A DNA stretch of 64,000 nucleotides. Source: Bradyrhizobium vignae (GTDB lineage: Bacteria > Pseudomonadota > Alphaproteobacteria > Rhizobiales > Xanthobacteraceae). The stretch's first letter is position 1. Each line of letters opens with the position of its first letter. Shown here piece after piece: positions 50,735-59,655 of this stretch. The position numbers and the translations under genes were made by a program. The DNA lies in assembly GCF_004114425.1 (NCBI RefSeq), contig NZ_RDQF01000015.1:62001-126000 (forward strand), read 5' to 3'. The notes under the pieces are model-generated. The model was given only the letters and a program-made list of their open reading frames with translations, had not been told where the DNA came from and ran no database searches.

Positions 50735-52363
50735 ATGCTTGGTTTGATGCAAGATTGGCCCCTGCTCTGCCACCGGATCATCGAACACGCCGCCAGGATT
50801 CATGGCAAGCAGGAGGTGGTCACACGCTCGGTCGAGGGACCGATCCATCGCACCAACTACGCCGAGATCCACAAGCGCGCGCTCAAGGTTTCCCAGATGC
50901 TGGAGCGCGACGGCATCAAGCTCGGCGACCGCGTCGCAACGATCGCCTGGAACACCTGGCGCCATCTCGAGGCGTGGTACGGCATCATGGGGATCGGCGC
51001 CATCTGCCATACCGTCAATCCCCGGCTTTTCCCCGAGCAGATCGCCTGGATCATCAACCATGCACAGGACCGCATCGTGATGACCGACATCACTTTCGTT
51101 CCGATCCTGGAGAAGATCGCCGACAAGCTGGCAAGCGTGGAGCGCTACATCGTGCTCACCGATAAGGCGCATATGCCCGAGACCACGCTGAAGAATGCGG
51201 TCGCCTACGAGGACTGGATTGCGCAGGCCGACGGCAAATTCAAATGGAAGGACTTTGACGAGAACACGGCGGCCGCGATGTGCTACACGTCGGGCACCAC
51301 GGGCGACCCGAAGGGCGTGCTGTACTCGCATCGCTCCAACGTGCTGCACGCGCTGATGGCCAACAATGTCGACGCGCTCGGCACCAGCGCCGCCGAGACG
51401 ATGCTGCCGGTGGTTCCGCTGTTCCACGCCAACAGCTGGGGCATTGCCTTCTCCGCGCCCTCGCAGGGCACCAAGCTGGTGATGCCCGGCGCCAAGCTCG
51501 ACGGCGCCTCGGTCTATGAGCTGCTCTCGACCGAGAAGGTGACGCACACCGCCGGCGTGCCCACGGTTTGGCTGATGCTGCTGCAGCACATGGCCGCCAA
51601 CAATCTCAAGCTGCCGGATCTGAAGATGGTGATCTGCGGCGGCTCAGCGATGCCGCGCTCGATGATCAAGGCCTTCCTCGACATGGGCTCGAACGTGCGT
51701 CACGCCTGGGGCATGACCGAAATGAGCCCGATCGGCAGCGTCGCGGCGCTGAAGCCGCCGTTCCAGAATGCAACGGGCGATGCCAAACTCGACGTGCTCC
51801 AGATGCAGGGCTATGCGCCCTTCGGCGTGCAGATGAAGATCACCGACGACGCCGGCAAGGAACTGCCCTGGGACGGCAAGACCTTCGGCCGCCTCAAGGT
51901 CTCCGGGCCCGCCGTCGCCAAGGCCTATTACCACGTCGACACCAACATCCTCGACGAGGAAGGCTTCTTCGACACCGGCGATGTCTCGACCATCGACGAG
52001 GACGGCTACATGCGGATCACCGACCGCTCCAAGGACGTGATCAAGTCCGGCGGCGAGTGGATATCCTCGATCGACCTCGAAAACCTCGCGGTCGGTCATC
52101 CGGCCGTCGCGGAAGCCGCCGTGATCGGCGTGTTCCACCCCAAATGGGATGAGAGGCCGCTGCTGATCGTACAACTCAAGCAGGGCCAGCAGGCCAGCCG
52201 CGAGGACATCCTCAAATACATGGATGGCAAGATCGCCAAATGGTGGATGCCCGACGATGTCGTCTTCGTCGACGGCATCCCGCATACCGCGACGGGCAAG
52301 ATCCTGAAGACGGCACTGCGCGACCAATTCAAGGATTATCGCTTCCCGAACGCGGCGGCGTAG
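50735..52363 (+). CDS. Long-chain fatty acid / acyl-CoA ligase (AMP-binding)
   Basis: 542 aa. The AMP-binding motif MCYTSGTTGDPKGVLYSHRS (residues ~182-201) is the phosphate loop. Then GVPTVWLMLLQHM, WGMTEMSPIGSVAALKP (adenine region), GFFDTGDVSTIDEDGYMRIT and RSKDVIKSGGEWISSIDLEN (the core hinge), ending TGKILKTALRDQF. It makes an acyl-CoA from a carboxylate and ATP. Longer acids are suggested by the family, not by sequence proof. Divergent from the extensin-like gene. Confidence 0.93.
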   Translation: MLGLMQDWPLLCHRIIEHAARIHGKQEVVTRSVEGPIHRTNYAEIHKRALKVSQMLERDGIKLGDRVATIAWNTWRHLEAWYGIMGIGAICHTVNPRLFPEQIAWIINHAQDRIVMTDITFVPILEKIADKLASVERYIVLTDKAHMPETTLKNAVAYEDWIAQADGKFKWKDFDENTAAAMCYTSGTTGDPKGVLYSHRSNVLHALMANNVDALGTSAAETMLPVVPLFHANSWGIAFSAPSQGTKLVMPGAKLDGASVYELLSTEKVTHTAGVPTVWLMLLQHMAANNLKLPDLKMVICGGSAMPRSMIKAFLDMGSNVRHAWGMTEMSPIGSVAALKPPFQNATGDAKLDVLQMQGYAPFGVQMKITDDAGKELPWDGKTFGRLKVSGPAVAKAYYHVDTNILDEEGFFDTGDVSTIDEDGYMRITDRSKDVIKSGGEWISSIDLENLAVGHPAVAEAAVIGVFHPKWDERPLLIVQLKQGQQASREDILKYMDGKIAKWWMPDDVVFVDGIPHTATGKILKTALRDQFKDYRFPNAAA

Positions 52364-52381
52364 CGCACGAGGGCACGCACT

Positions 52382-52484
52382 GTCATTCCGGATGGTCCGA
52401 AGGACCAGACCCGGAATCTCGAGATTCCCAGGTGCGCAAGGGCGCACCGGGGTTCGATACCGTTGGCATCGCCCCGGAATGACG
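52382..52484. repeat. Extragenic palindromic repeat (GTCATTCCGG type), long form
   Basis: GTCATTCCGGATGGTCCGAAGG at one end, GCCCCGGAATGAC at the other, with internal GGTGCGC...GCGCACC stem. Occupies the gap between the ligase and DUF1499 genes. Confidence 0.85.
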
Positions 52485-52592
52485 GTCCAGAGTCCGGCCT
52501 CCCTTGAATTTGCCTCCGGGCCGTGGTCTCAACGGCGCATCGTCGCGCCAGATCGGCCGGCGCCGCCCTCAACATCCGGCAGAGCTCACCCG

Positions 52593-53447
52593 ATGGTCCG
52601 CAGGTTTTCCGCTCCCTACCAGTCGGAGCCCGTGTCCAGCCTCGCGAGCTGGGCGCGCAATCTGGCCGTGTTCGCGGTCGCGGCGGTGGTGGTGTCGATC
52701 ATCATCGTGCGCTTCGATTTCCTGGAGCCGAAGCCGGCGCTTGTGACTTTCTTCGGCGGGCTCGCGATCGCCGGCCTCTCGATCTTGTTCGGGCTCGCCG
52801 GCTTTGCTGCGATCTGGCAGAACGGCTCGCGTGGCATGGCGCGCATCCTGCTTGCCTTCCTGATCGACGGGGCGATCCTCGCCTACCCCGCCTATCTGGC
52901 CTTTCAATATCGCAAGCTGCCGCCGATCTACGACATCACCACCGACCCGATCGATCCGCCGCGCTTCGACGCGCTGGCGCGCCTGCGCACCGGCGAGGGC
53001 ACCAACACCGCGGTTTACGCCGGCCTCTATTCGGCGGAGCAGCAGCGCCACTTCTATCCCGACATCGAGCCCGTCGAGCTGGAGATTTCGGCCGACCGTG
53101 CCTATGCAATCGCGCTCCAGCTCGTGCACAAGCGCAAATGGATCGTGATCGATGAGCGCGCACCGCAGCCACCGCGCCGCATCGGCCGCATTGAAGCGGT
53201 CGCGCGCACGCCGATCATGGGTTTTCGCGAGGACGTTTCGATAAGGGTCGTGCCGGACGGCGATGATTCCCGCGTCGATATCCGTTCTGCTTCGCGCAAC
53301 TTCGACAGTGATCTCGGCAGCAACGCCGCGCGCGTCAAAAAATTCATCGACGATCTCAACACCGCCGCCGATGCCGACGCGCTCAAGCCGGTGAAGAAGA
53401 CGCCGGTCGCGCCGCCCAAGGCGCCGGCGAAGACGGTGAAGAAATAG
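52593..53447 (+). CDS. DUF1499 domain membrane protein
   Basis: 284 aa. Three hydrophobic segments near the N-terminus (LAVFAVAAVVVSIIIV, LVTFFGGLAIAGLSILFG, ILLAFLIDGAILAYPAYL) precede a DUF1499 region ending SIRVVPDGDDSRVDIRSASR. The C-terminus (KKTPVAPPKAPAKTVKK) is low complexity. Envelope-associated; function unknown. The start is the ATG after the repeat region. Flanked on both sides by palindromic repeats. Confidence 0.85.
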   Translation: MVRRFSAPYQSEPVSSLASWARNLAVFAVAAVVVSIIIVRFDFLEPKPALVTFFGGLAIAGLSILFGLAGFAAIWQNGSRGMARILLAFLIDGAILAYPAYLAFQYRKLPPIYDITTDPIDPPRFDALARLRTGEGTNTAVYAGLYSAEQQRHFYPDIEPVELEISADRAYAIALQLVHKRKWIVIDERAPQPPRRIGRIEAVARTPIMGFREDVSIRVVPDGDDSRVDIRSASRNFDSDLGSNAARVKKFIDDLNTAADADALKPVKKTPVAPPKAPAKTVKK

Positions 53448-53449
53448 TC

Positions 53450-53552
53450 TCATTCCGGGGCGCGCGATAGCGCGAGCCCGGAACCCATCGAGCTGCAGAT
53501 TTGGTGGATGAATGGATTCCGGGCTCGATGCCTCGCATCGCCCCGGAATGAC
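53450..53552. repeat. Extragenic palindromic repeat (GTCATTCCGG type), long form
   Basis: TCATTCCGGGGCGCGCGATAGC at one end, GCCCCGGAATGAC at the other. It lies between the DUF1499 gene and the convergent MBL hydrolase gene. Confidence 0.85.
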
Positions 53553-53558
53553 GAGGGA

Positions 53559-54479
53559 TTAGCTCGCCATCCTGTAGGTCCCGCCAATTACGGGGTCGCC
53601 ATCGGTTGCCACCACGCCGCGGGCGACGAGGTCTTCCAGATGCGCCAGCACGGAATAGCCGGCGGCCGTCGTCAGCCTCGGATCGATACCGATATAGATC
53701 GCGCGGACCATCGTCGGGATGTCGGTCTCGCCCTTGGCAAGGCGGTGCAGGATCGAGGCCTCACGCGCCTTGCGGTGACGGATCAGGAACCGCGCAAAGC
53801 GCGGCCCCTCGGGGATCTCGGGGCCGTGGCCTGAGAAATAGAGATCCTCCTCACGTGCCGCGAGCCGGTCCAGCGAGTCCATGTAGTCGGTCATCGAGCC
53901 GTCGGGCGGCGCCACGATCGAGGTCGACCAGCCCATCACGTGATCGCCGACGAAGTTGAACTTTCGTTCGGGCCAGGCGAATGCCAGATGATTGGCCGTG
54001 TGGCCGGGCGTCGCCACGGCCTCGAGCCGCCAACCGCCGCCTTCCACGACGTCGCCGTGTGCGAGGTTGACATCCGGCGCAAAATCGCGGTCGGCGCCGG
54101 ACTCCGGATTGTGCTTCTCGCTCTCGAAACGCGGGCGGGAGGCGCGATGCGGGCCTTCGGCGTAAACCGGCGCACCCGTCGCCTGCTTGATCCGCGCGGT
54201 GTTCGGCGAATGGTCACGATGGGTGTGGGTGACGAAAATGTGCGTCACCGTCTCGCCGTGCACGGCATCGAGCAGCGCTGCCGCATGCGCCTCGTCATCC
54301 GGGCCGGGATCGATGATGGCGACATTGCCGCGGCCCACGATGTAGCTGACGGTGCCGGTGAAGGTGAACGGGCTCGGATTGTTGCAGAGCACGCGCCGCA
54401 CGCCGGGGCGGACCTCCTCGACGATTCCCGGCTTCAGCGGAAAGTTGCGGTTGAACGGGATGTCGTCATTGTCGGACAT
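53559..54479 (-). CDS. MBL-fold metallo-hydrolase (LACTB2-like)
   Basis: 306 aa. Metal motif TEHTHRDHSPN-like sequence VTHTHRDHSPNTARI (His-x-His-x-Asp-His, ~residues 83-97), VATPGHTANHLAFAWP (third His region) and VGDHVMGWSTSIV (Asp). A C-terminal winged-helix part ends with AHLEDLVARGVVATDG. LACTB2-like enzymes are RNA or ester hydrolases. Zinc-dependent, cytosolic. No partner gene is close. Confidence 0.9.
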   Translation of the reverse strand: MSDNDDIPFNRNFPLKPGIVEEVRPGVRRVLCNNPSPFTFTGTVSYIVGRGNVAIIDPGPDDEAHAAALLDAVHGETVTHIFVTHTHRDHSPNTARIKQATGAPVYAEGPHRASRPRFESEKHNPESGADRDFAPDVNLAHGDVVEGGGWRLEAVATPGHTANHLAFAWPERKFNFVGDHVMGWSTSIVAPPDGSMTDYMDSLDRLAAREEDLYFSGHGPEIPEGPRFARFLIRHRKAREASILHRLAKGETDIPTMVRAIYIGIDPRLTTAAGYSVLAHLEDLVARGVVATDGDPVIGGTYRMAS

Positions 54480-54503
54480 GGCTGCTCGTACCTTACTGAC
54501 TTC

Positions 54504-54612
54504 GTCATGCCCGGCCTCGTGCCGGCATCCACGTTCTTCTCGCGGCCTGAGACGTGGATGGCCGGGACAAGTAGCGCGAAGACGCGCTTTGCGCTTTTGC
54601 CCGGCCGTGACG
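54504..54612. repeat. Extragenic palindromic repeat (GTCATGCCCGG type)
   Basis: GTCATGCCCGGCCTCGTGCCGG on the left and TTGCCCGGCCGTGAC on the right, with inner ACGTTCTTCTCGCG...ACGTGGATGGCCGGG. Between the MBL and acyl-CoA dehydrogenase genes. Confidence 0.7.
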
Positions 54613-54645
54613 GAGAAGAGTTTCCTCGCCTCGCCCCTCAGACGC

Positions 54646-55860
54646 TCAGAAAAACGCCTGAATGCCCGTGATCGCGCGACCGAGGATCAGGGCGTGGACG
54701 TCGTGGGTGCCCTCGTAGGTGTTGACCGTCTCCAGATTATGGACGTGGCGCATTACGTGATACTCGATCGAGATGCCGTTGCCGCCGTGCATGTCGCGGG
54801 CGGTGCGGGCGATATCGAGGGCCTTGCCGCAATTGTTGCGCTTGACGATCGAGATCATCTCGGGCGCGAACTTGCCCTCGTCCATCAGGCGGCCGACGCG
54901 CAACGAGGCTTGCAAGCCCAGCGCGATCTCGGTTTCCATGTCCGCGAGCTTCTTCTGCACCAGCTGGGTCGCGGCGAGAGGCTTGCCGAACTGCTTGCGG
55001 TCGAGCGTGTACTGGCGGGCGCGATGCATGCAGTCCTCGGCGGCCCCGAGCGCACCCCAGGAGATGCCGTAACGGGCGCGGTTGAGGCAGCCGAACGGAC
55101 CCTTGAGGCCGGAGACGTTGGGCAGCAGGGCGTCTTCCGGAACCACGACGCCGTCCATCACGACCTCACCGGTGATGGAGGCGCGAAGCGAGAGCTTGCC
55201 GCCGATCTTCGGCGCGGAGAGGCCCTTCATGCCCTTCTCCAGCACGAAGCCGCGGATCTGGTTGTCGTGCGCGGCCGACTTGGCCCAGACCACGAACACG
55301 TCGGCGATCGGCGCGTTCGAGATCCACATCTTGCTGCCGGTGAGGCGATAGCCGTCCGAGACCTTCTCGGCACGGGTCTTCATGCCGGCCGGGTCGGAGC
55401 CGGCGTCGGGCTCCGTCAGGCCGAAGCAGCCGACCCACTCGCCGCTGGCGAGCTTCGGCAGGTACTTCTTGCGCTGGTTCTCGTCGCCATAGGCGTAAAT
55501 CGGGTACATCACCAGCGAGGACTGCACCGAATTCATCGAGCGATAGCCGGAATCGACCCGCTCGATCTCGCGCGCGACGAGGCCATAGGCGACGTAGCTC
55601 GCATTGGCACAGCCATACTCTTCCGGCAGCGTGATGCCGATCAGGCCGAGCTCGCCCATCTCGTTGAAGATCTCGCGGTCCGTCTTCTCTTCGAGATAGG
55701 CCTTGGAGACGCGCGGCAGCAGCTTGTCCTGGGCGTAGGCGCGCGCAGTGTCGCGCACCATGCGCTCGTCTTCGGTGAGCTGCTCGTCGAGCAGGAACGG
55801 ATCGTCCCATTGGAAAGAAGCCGCAGCCGGCTTGTCCTTGGCCTGAGGGCGCACGCTCAT
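54646..55860 (-). CDS. Acyl-CoA dehydrogenase, glutaryl-CoA dehydrogenase-like
   Basis: 404 aa. The flavin motif [20 protein letters not shown] and the FxxxYGxA-type [20 protein letters not shown] match glutaryl-CoA dehydrogenases, as does [40 protein letters not shown] is also typical of this group. It oxidises and decarboxylates glutaryl-CoA to crotonyl-CoA in lysine/tryptophan breakdown; electrons go to ETF. The gene stands alone. Confidence 0.9.
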   Translation of the reverse strand: MSVRPQAKDKPAAASFQWDDPFLLDEQLTEDERMVRDTARAYAQDKLLPRVSKAYLEEKTDREIFNEMGELGLIGITLPEEYGCANASYVAYGLVAREIERVDSGYRSMNSVQSSLVMYPIYAYGDENQRKKYLPKLASGEWVGCFGLTEPDAGSDPAGMKTRAEKVSDGYRLTGSKMWISNAPIADVFVVWAKSAAHDNQIRGFVLEKGMKGLSAPKIGGKLSLRASITGEVVMDGVVVPEDALLPNVSGLKGPFGCLNRARYGISWGALGAAEDCMHRARQYTLDRKQFGKPLAATQLVQKKLADMETEIALGLQASLRVGRLMDEGKFAPEMISIVKRNNCGKALDIARTARDMHGGNGISIEYHVMRHVHNLETVNTYEGTHDVHALILGRAITGIQAFF

Positions 55861-55990
55861 GAAACGTCCTTTCGCGTCTGGTTCCGTCGATAATTGCCCG
55901 ACAAATTAAAGCGCCGCGGCAACAAGTTCAATTGCATCCTGGTTTCGATCGTTCCGGGGCGGCGCAGCGGCGCGCACCTCGTAGCGGTGG

Positions 55991-57067
55991 TCAGCTTTCG
56001 AGCTGCTCGTTGGCGACGATCTCGATGCCGAAGCCCGACAGACCCTTGTAGTCATGCACCGAGGAGGTGAGATGCCGGATCGAGGTGACGCCGAGATCGC
56101 GCAGGATCTGCGCGCCGACGCCGACCTCGCGCCACTGCCGGTTGCGGTCGGCCTCGGTCGACGACTCGTCCGGCAGCGGGGCCACGGGGACGCCGGCCGC
56201 GCCGTCGCGCAAGTAAACCAGCACGCCACGGCCTGCTTTCTTGAAATGCTCGAGCACGACCGCCATGCGCTTGTGGCCGGTGAAGGTGTCCTTGACGATG
56301 TTCGGCTTGTGGAAGCGCGTCAGCACGTTCTTGCCGTCGCCGACACCATTATAGACGAAGGCAACGTGGGCGATGGAATCGAACGGCGAGCGGTAGGCAT
56401 AGCCCTGCAAGGGACCGATCGGGCTCTCGGTGACGAAGGTCGAAACCCGCTCGATCAGTTTCTCGCGCGCCTGGCGGTAGGCGATCATGTCCGCGATGGT
56501 GACGTGCTTGAGCCTGTGCTCGGCGGCGAAGCGGGCCACCTGCTCACCCTTCATCACGCTTCCGTCGTCGTTCATCAACTCGCTGATGACGCCGACCGGC
56601 GGCAGGCCGGAGAGCTTGCAGAGATCGACGGCCGCTTCGGTGTGACCGGAGCGCAAGAGCACGCCGCCGTCCTTGGCGATCAGGGGGAAGATGTGGCCCG
56701 GCCGGGCGAAATCGTGGGCGCCGACATTGGGATTGGCGAGCGCGCGGCAGCACGAAGCTCGCTCCTCGGCGGAGATGCCGGTGCCGCCATCGGGCTTGTA
56801 GTCGATCGAGACCGTGAACGCGGTGGTGTGCGCGGAATCGTTGTGGGCGACCATCGGATCGAGCCGCAGGCGGCGCGCGTCCTCGGTGGTCACGGGCGCG
56901 CAGACGATGCCGGAGGTGTGGCGGATGATGAACGCCATCTTCTCGGCGGTGCAGAGCGAGGCGGCAACGATCAGATCGCCCTCGCCCTCACGGTCCTCGT
57001 CGTCGGTGACGACCACGAGCTCACCCCGGGCAAAGGCCTGCAAGACTTCCTGAACGCTATCGGGCAT
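55991..57067 (-). CDS. ribB: 3,4-dihydroxy-2-butanone-4-phosphate synthase (RibB) with a degenerate RibA-like half
   Basis: 358 aa. The first ~205 residues are an intact RibB: VVVTDDEDREGEGDLIVAAS (metal Glu/Asp), RHTSGIVCAP, FARPGHIFPLIAKDGGVLLR and RSGHTEAAVDLCKL (catalytic His). The second half occupies the place of RibA (GTP cyclohydrolase II), but the zinc motif CxxGDxxxSxRCxC is missing; sequence there reads NVLTRFHKPNIVKDTFTGHK. So it should act only as RibB, the four-carbon branch of riboflavin synthesis, a form known in alphaproteobacteria. Confidence 0.93.
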   Translation of the reverse strand: MPDSVQEVLQAFARGELVVVTDDEDREGEGDLIVAASLCTAEKMAFIIRHTSGIVCAPVTTEDARRLRLDPMVAHNDSAHTTAFTVSIDYKPDGGTGISAEERASCCRALANPNVGAHDFARPGHIFPLIAKDGGVLLRSGHTEAAVDLCKLSGLPPVGVISELMNDDGSVMKGEQVARFAAEHRLKHVTIADMIAYRQAREKLIERVSTFVTESPIGPLQGYAYRSPFDSIAHVAFVYNGVGDGKNVLTRFHKPNIVKDTFTGHKRMAVVLEHFKKAGRGVLVYLRDGAAGVPVAPLPDESSTEADRNRQWREVGVGAQILRDLGVTSIRHLTSSVHDYKGLSGFGIEIVANEQLES

Positions 57068-57243
57068 TTCCCAATCTCTATCGGTTATGGCCGGGAGGCT
57101 TAGCCGGACTTGGGTCGGGGCGCTAGTCTCCCCAGCGCAACCACATATGCCAGACGGCAGGCCTGCCGATGGGTTTCAGGCTTGCACCGGGCATACCAGC
57201 GATATAGGCGCAGATTGCCCGCAAGGAAGCCGGCCGGACGCCG

Positions 57244-58974
57244 TCAGGGCAGCACCTCGCGGCGCTCGCCGAGCCGCTGGTCGAGTTCGGCGCGCTTGTC
57301 CTCGAGCAAACCGGCCTGGGCGGCTTCGATCACGGTAAACAGCTCATGTGCATCGCTGAGCCGGCTCACCGTGACGTAGCTGGCGCCGGCCTCGTAGAGA
57401 GCACCGACGTCGGCCAACAGGTCGGCCGTAGCCACGATCAGGGCGGTCGGATTGAGCGCGCGGACGTGGCGGACCAGCTTCTCGTTGGTAGCGCCCTTCA
57501 GCAGCGAATCCGGCACGCTGAGGATGATCATCTCGGACTTGCCAATGCCGGCGTGAATCAGCGTATCGACATTGCTGATGTCGCCATAGATCACGTGCAA
57601 ACCGCGCGAGAGCAGGGTCTGGTACACATTGGGGTTGAAATCGACGACGGTGATCTGCTCGAGCAGCACCGGCGTCTGCCGTTCTATCTCGGCTAGAAGC
57701 GCGCTCGCCGCACGGAAAAAGCCGAGGATGACGATGCGGCGAGCCTCGCCGTGGCCGCCCCCGTGTCCCTCCTCGGCATGGCCGTTGCCATGATCGAGAT
57801 CGCGCAGGCCGACCCGCTTCAAGGGCCCGATCGCCCAACGGGTGATCTCGTCGCTGCGGGTCATCACGAAGGTCGAGAGCACCGCCAGCACCACGAAGGC
57901 GAAGGAGGCGGCATTCGCCGTCTCGGCTGCGATGTGATGGTCGGTGACGCCGGTCTGGATCACCACCAGCGAGAATTCCGAGATCTGCGCGAGGTTGAGC
58001 GCGGGCAACAGGCTGGCGCGCAGGCCCTGCTTCATCAGGTAGAGCGGCGTGAACGTCGTGACGAGGCGGCTCGCCACCGTGAACGCCGCGATCATCAAGG
58101 CAAGGCCGATCACCGAGAGGCCGGGCACGGGAATGGTCATGCCGAGCGCGACGAAGAACAGCGTGATGAAGAAGTCGCGCAGTGTGGTGACCTTGGCGGT
58201 GACGTCGAGCGCGTAAGGGAAGGTCGAGAGCGAGACGCCGGCGATCAGCGCGCCCATCTCGCGGGACAGCGAGAGCCGCTCGGCGGTCTCGGCGACGAGG
58301 AAGCACCACGCGAGCGCACCGAGCAGGATCAGCTCGGGCCGCCGGGCAATCTGATGGAACAGGCGCGGCAGCACATAGCGGCTGACCAGCAGCGCGGCCG
58401 CGACCAGCACCGCGACGCGGCCGATCGAGAGCAGGATGACGCTGACCTGCAGATTGGCCAGGCTCGGCTGCACCGCCAGGAACAGGATGGCGAAGATGTC
58501 CTGGAGCACCAGGATGCCGAGGGTGATCCGACCCGGCAGCGTATCGAGCTCGCGCTTTTCGTAGAGCACCTTGACGATGATGACGGTGCTCGAGAGCGCG
58601 CAGGCGACGCAGAGATAGACCGCATCGAAATGCCCGCCGCCGAGCGACAGGCCGATGCCGACGAAGAACAGAACCCCGAGCAAACAGCCGCCGAGGAGCT
58701 GCCCGCCCGCCGCGAACAGGATCACCTTGCCCGCCCGCACGATCTTCTTCAGGTCGATCTCGAGCCCAATCATGAACAGCATGAAGATCAGGCCAAGCTC
58801 GGAGATGACGCTGATCGATTCCTGCGACTTGACCCAGCCGGCGCCGAATGGACCTATGCAAAAGCCGGCGATAAGGTAGGCCAGGATCAAGGGTTGTCGG
58901 GAGAAATGGGCGAGCAGACCCAGCATCCAGGCAAACAGGATACAGAGAGTGATGTCGCGAATGAGCTCGTGCAT
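57244..58974 (-). CDS. CPA2 monovalent cation:proton antiporter (KefB/YbaL-like) with NAD-binding domain
   Basis: 576 aa from the ATG at 58974 (MHELIRDITLCILFAWMLGL). Twelve or so membrane helices (for example LAYLIAGFCIGPFGAGWV, GALIAGVSLSTFPYALDV) make the antiporter, followed by a C-terminal Rossmann RCK/TrkA-N domain: VILGFFRAASALLAEIERQT, VDFNPNVYQTLLSRGLHVIY, GDISNVDTLIHAGI. It exports K+ or Na+ for protons, with NAD(H) or ligand control. The reading frame begins 17 codons upstream but the chosen ATG gives a normal N-terminus. Confidence 0.92.
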   Translation of the reverse strand: MHELIRDITLCILFAWMLGLLAHFSRQPLILAYLIAGFCIGPFGAGWVKSQESISVISELGLIFMLFMIGLEIDLKKIVRAGKVILFAAGGQLLGGCLLGVLFFVGIGLSLGGGHFDAVYLCVACALSSTVIIVKVLYEKRELDTLPGRITLGILVLQDIFAILFLAVQPSLANLQVSVILLSIGRVAVLVAAALLVSRYVLPRLFHQIARRPELILLGALAWCFLVAETAERLSLSREMGALIAGVSLSTFPYALDVTAKVTTLRDFFITLFFVALGMTIPVPGLSVIGLALMIAAFTVASRLVTTFTPLYLMKQGLRASLLPALNLAQISEFSLVVIQTGVTDHHIAAETANAASFAFVVLAVLSTFVMTRSDEITRWAIGPLKRVGLRDLDHGNGHAEEGHGGGHGEARRIVILGFFRAASALLAEIERQTPVLLEQITVVDFNPNVYQTLLSRGLHVIYGDISNVDTLIHAGIGKSEMIILSVPDSLLKGATNEKLVRHVRALNPTALIVATADLLADVGALYEAGASYVTVSRLSDAHELFTVIEAAQAGLLEDKRAELDQRLGERREVLP

Positions 58975-59041
58975 GCCAAATTGGTCCGTTTTGCCGCACC
59001 CTAGAGACGGGTTGCGGCGCGACAAGCGAGCAATTCGTCAC

Positions 59042-59569
59042 ATGCGGAATGGGATCGTCGCAGCCATGCTGCTAGCTCCCCTCGCCTTTGCCGTGCCCGC
59101 CGCCGCGCAATCCAAGGTCAATATCGAACAAAACTTTGCCGATTCGCTCATCCCGCTGCCGAAGGAGGACCTCGCCGTCTCCGGCGGATTCTACGTGCCC
59201 GCCTATTCCAGCGTCGCGATGAGCCAGGGCAAGCTGCGCGTCGACTTCTCGGTGACATTGAGCGTGCACAACGCCTCCGAGACCCAGCCGCTGGTCATCA
59301 AACGCATCGCCTATTTCGACACCGCAGGCAAGCAGGTCGAGAGCTATCTGAAGACGCCGGTGGCGTTGAGGCCGCTCGCCACCGTCTCGATCTTCATTCC
59401 GACCGACGACGTGCGCGGCGGGACCGGAGCCAATTTTCTCGTCGACTGGGCCGCCACGGGCGAGATCGCCGAGCCGGTGGTCGAAGCGCTGATGGTTGGC
59501 GGCATCGCCAACGCGCATTACGCTTTCATCAGCCAAGGCCGTCCGACCAGGACGGCCACAAAGAAGTGA
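59042..59569 (+). CDS. DUF3124 secreted protein
   Basis: 175 aa with a signal peptide (MRNGIVAAMLLAPLAFAVPA, then AAAQ). The body is beta-rich: SGGFYVPAYSSVAMSQGKLR, VTLSVHNASETQPLVIKRIA, YFDTAGKQVESYL, as in DUF3124. Periplasmic; function unknown. It is divergent from the antiporter gene. The last codons (RPTRTATKK) fall in a hairpin that is repeated in the next 60 bases. Confidence 0.88.
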   Translation: MRNGIVAAMLLAPLAFAVPAAAQSKVNIEQNFADSLIPLPKEDLAVSGGFYVPAYSSVAMSQGKLRVDFSVTLSVHNASETQPLVIKRIAYFDTAGKQVESYLKTPVALRPLATVSIFIPTDDVRGGTGANFLVDWAATGEIAEPVVEALMVGGIANAHYAFISQGRPTRTATKK

Positions 59570-59612
59570 GGCCGCCCGACCAGGACGGCCGGCAAGAAGT
59601 AAGGCGGCCGGT
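59544..59612 (+). repeat. Tandem 30-bp hairpin repeat at the DUF3124 gene end
   Basis: GGCCGTCCGACCAGGACGGCC with perfect 8-bp arms, then AAAGAAGTGAG, is followed by GGCCGCCCGACCAGGACGGCC and AAGAAGTAAGG. The second copy has one arm mismatch and carries the same stop-codon context (AAGTRAGG). It looks like a local duplication of the gene's 3' end. Confidence 0.8.
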
Positions 59613-59655
59613 GCAAAGCCCGACGCTCAACAACAACAAAACGAGGAATGCTCCC

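Noticed and set aside
56000..56400. Functional GTP cyclohydrolase II half of the ribB protein
   Set aside because: The zinc-binding Cys motif and the catalytic loop are absent from the second half.
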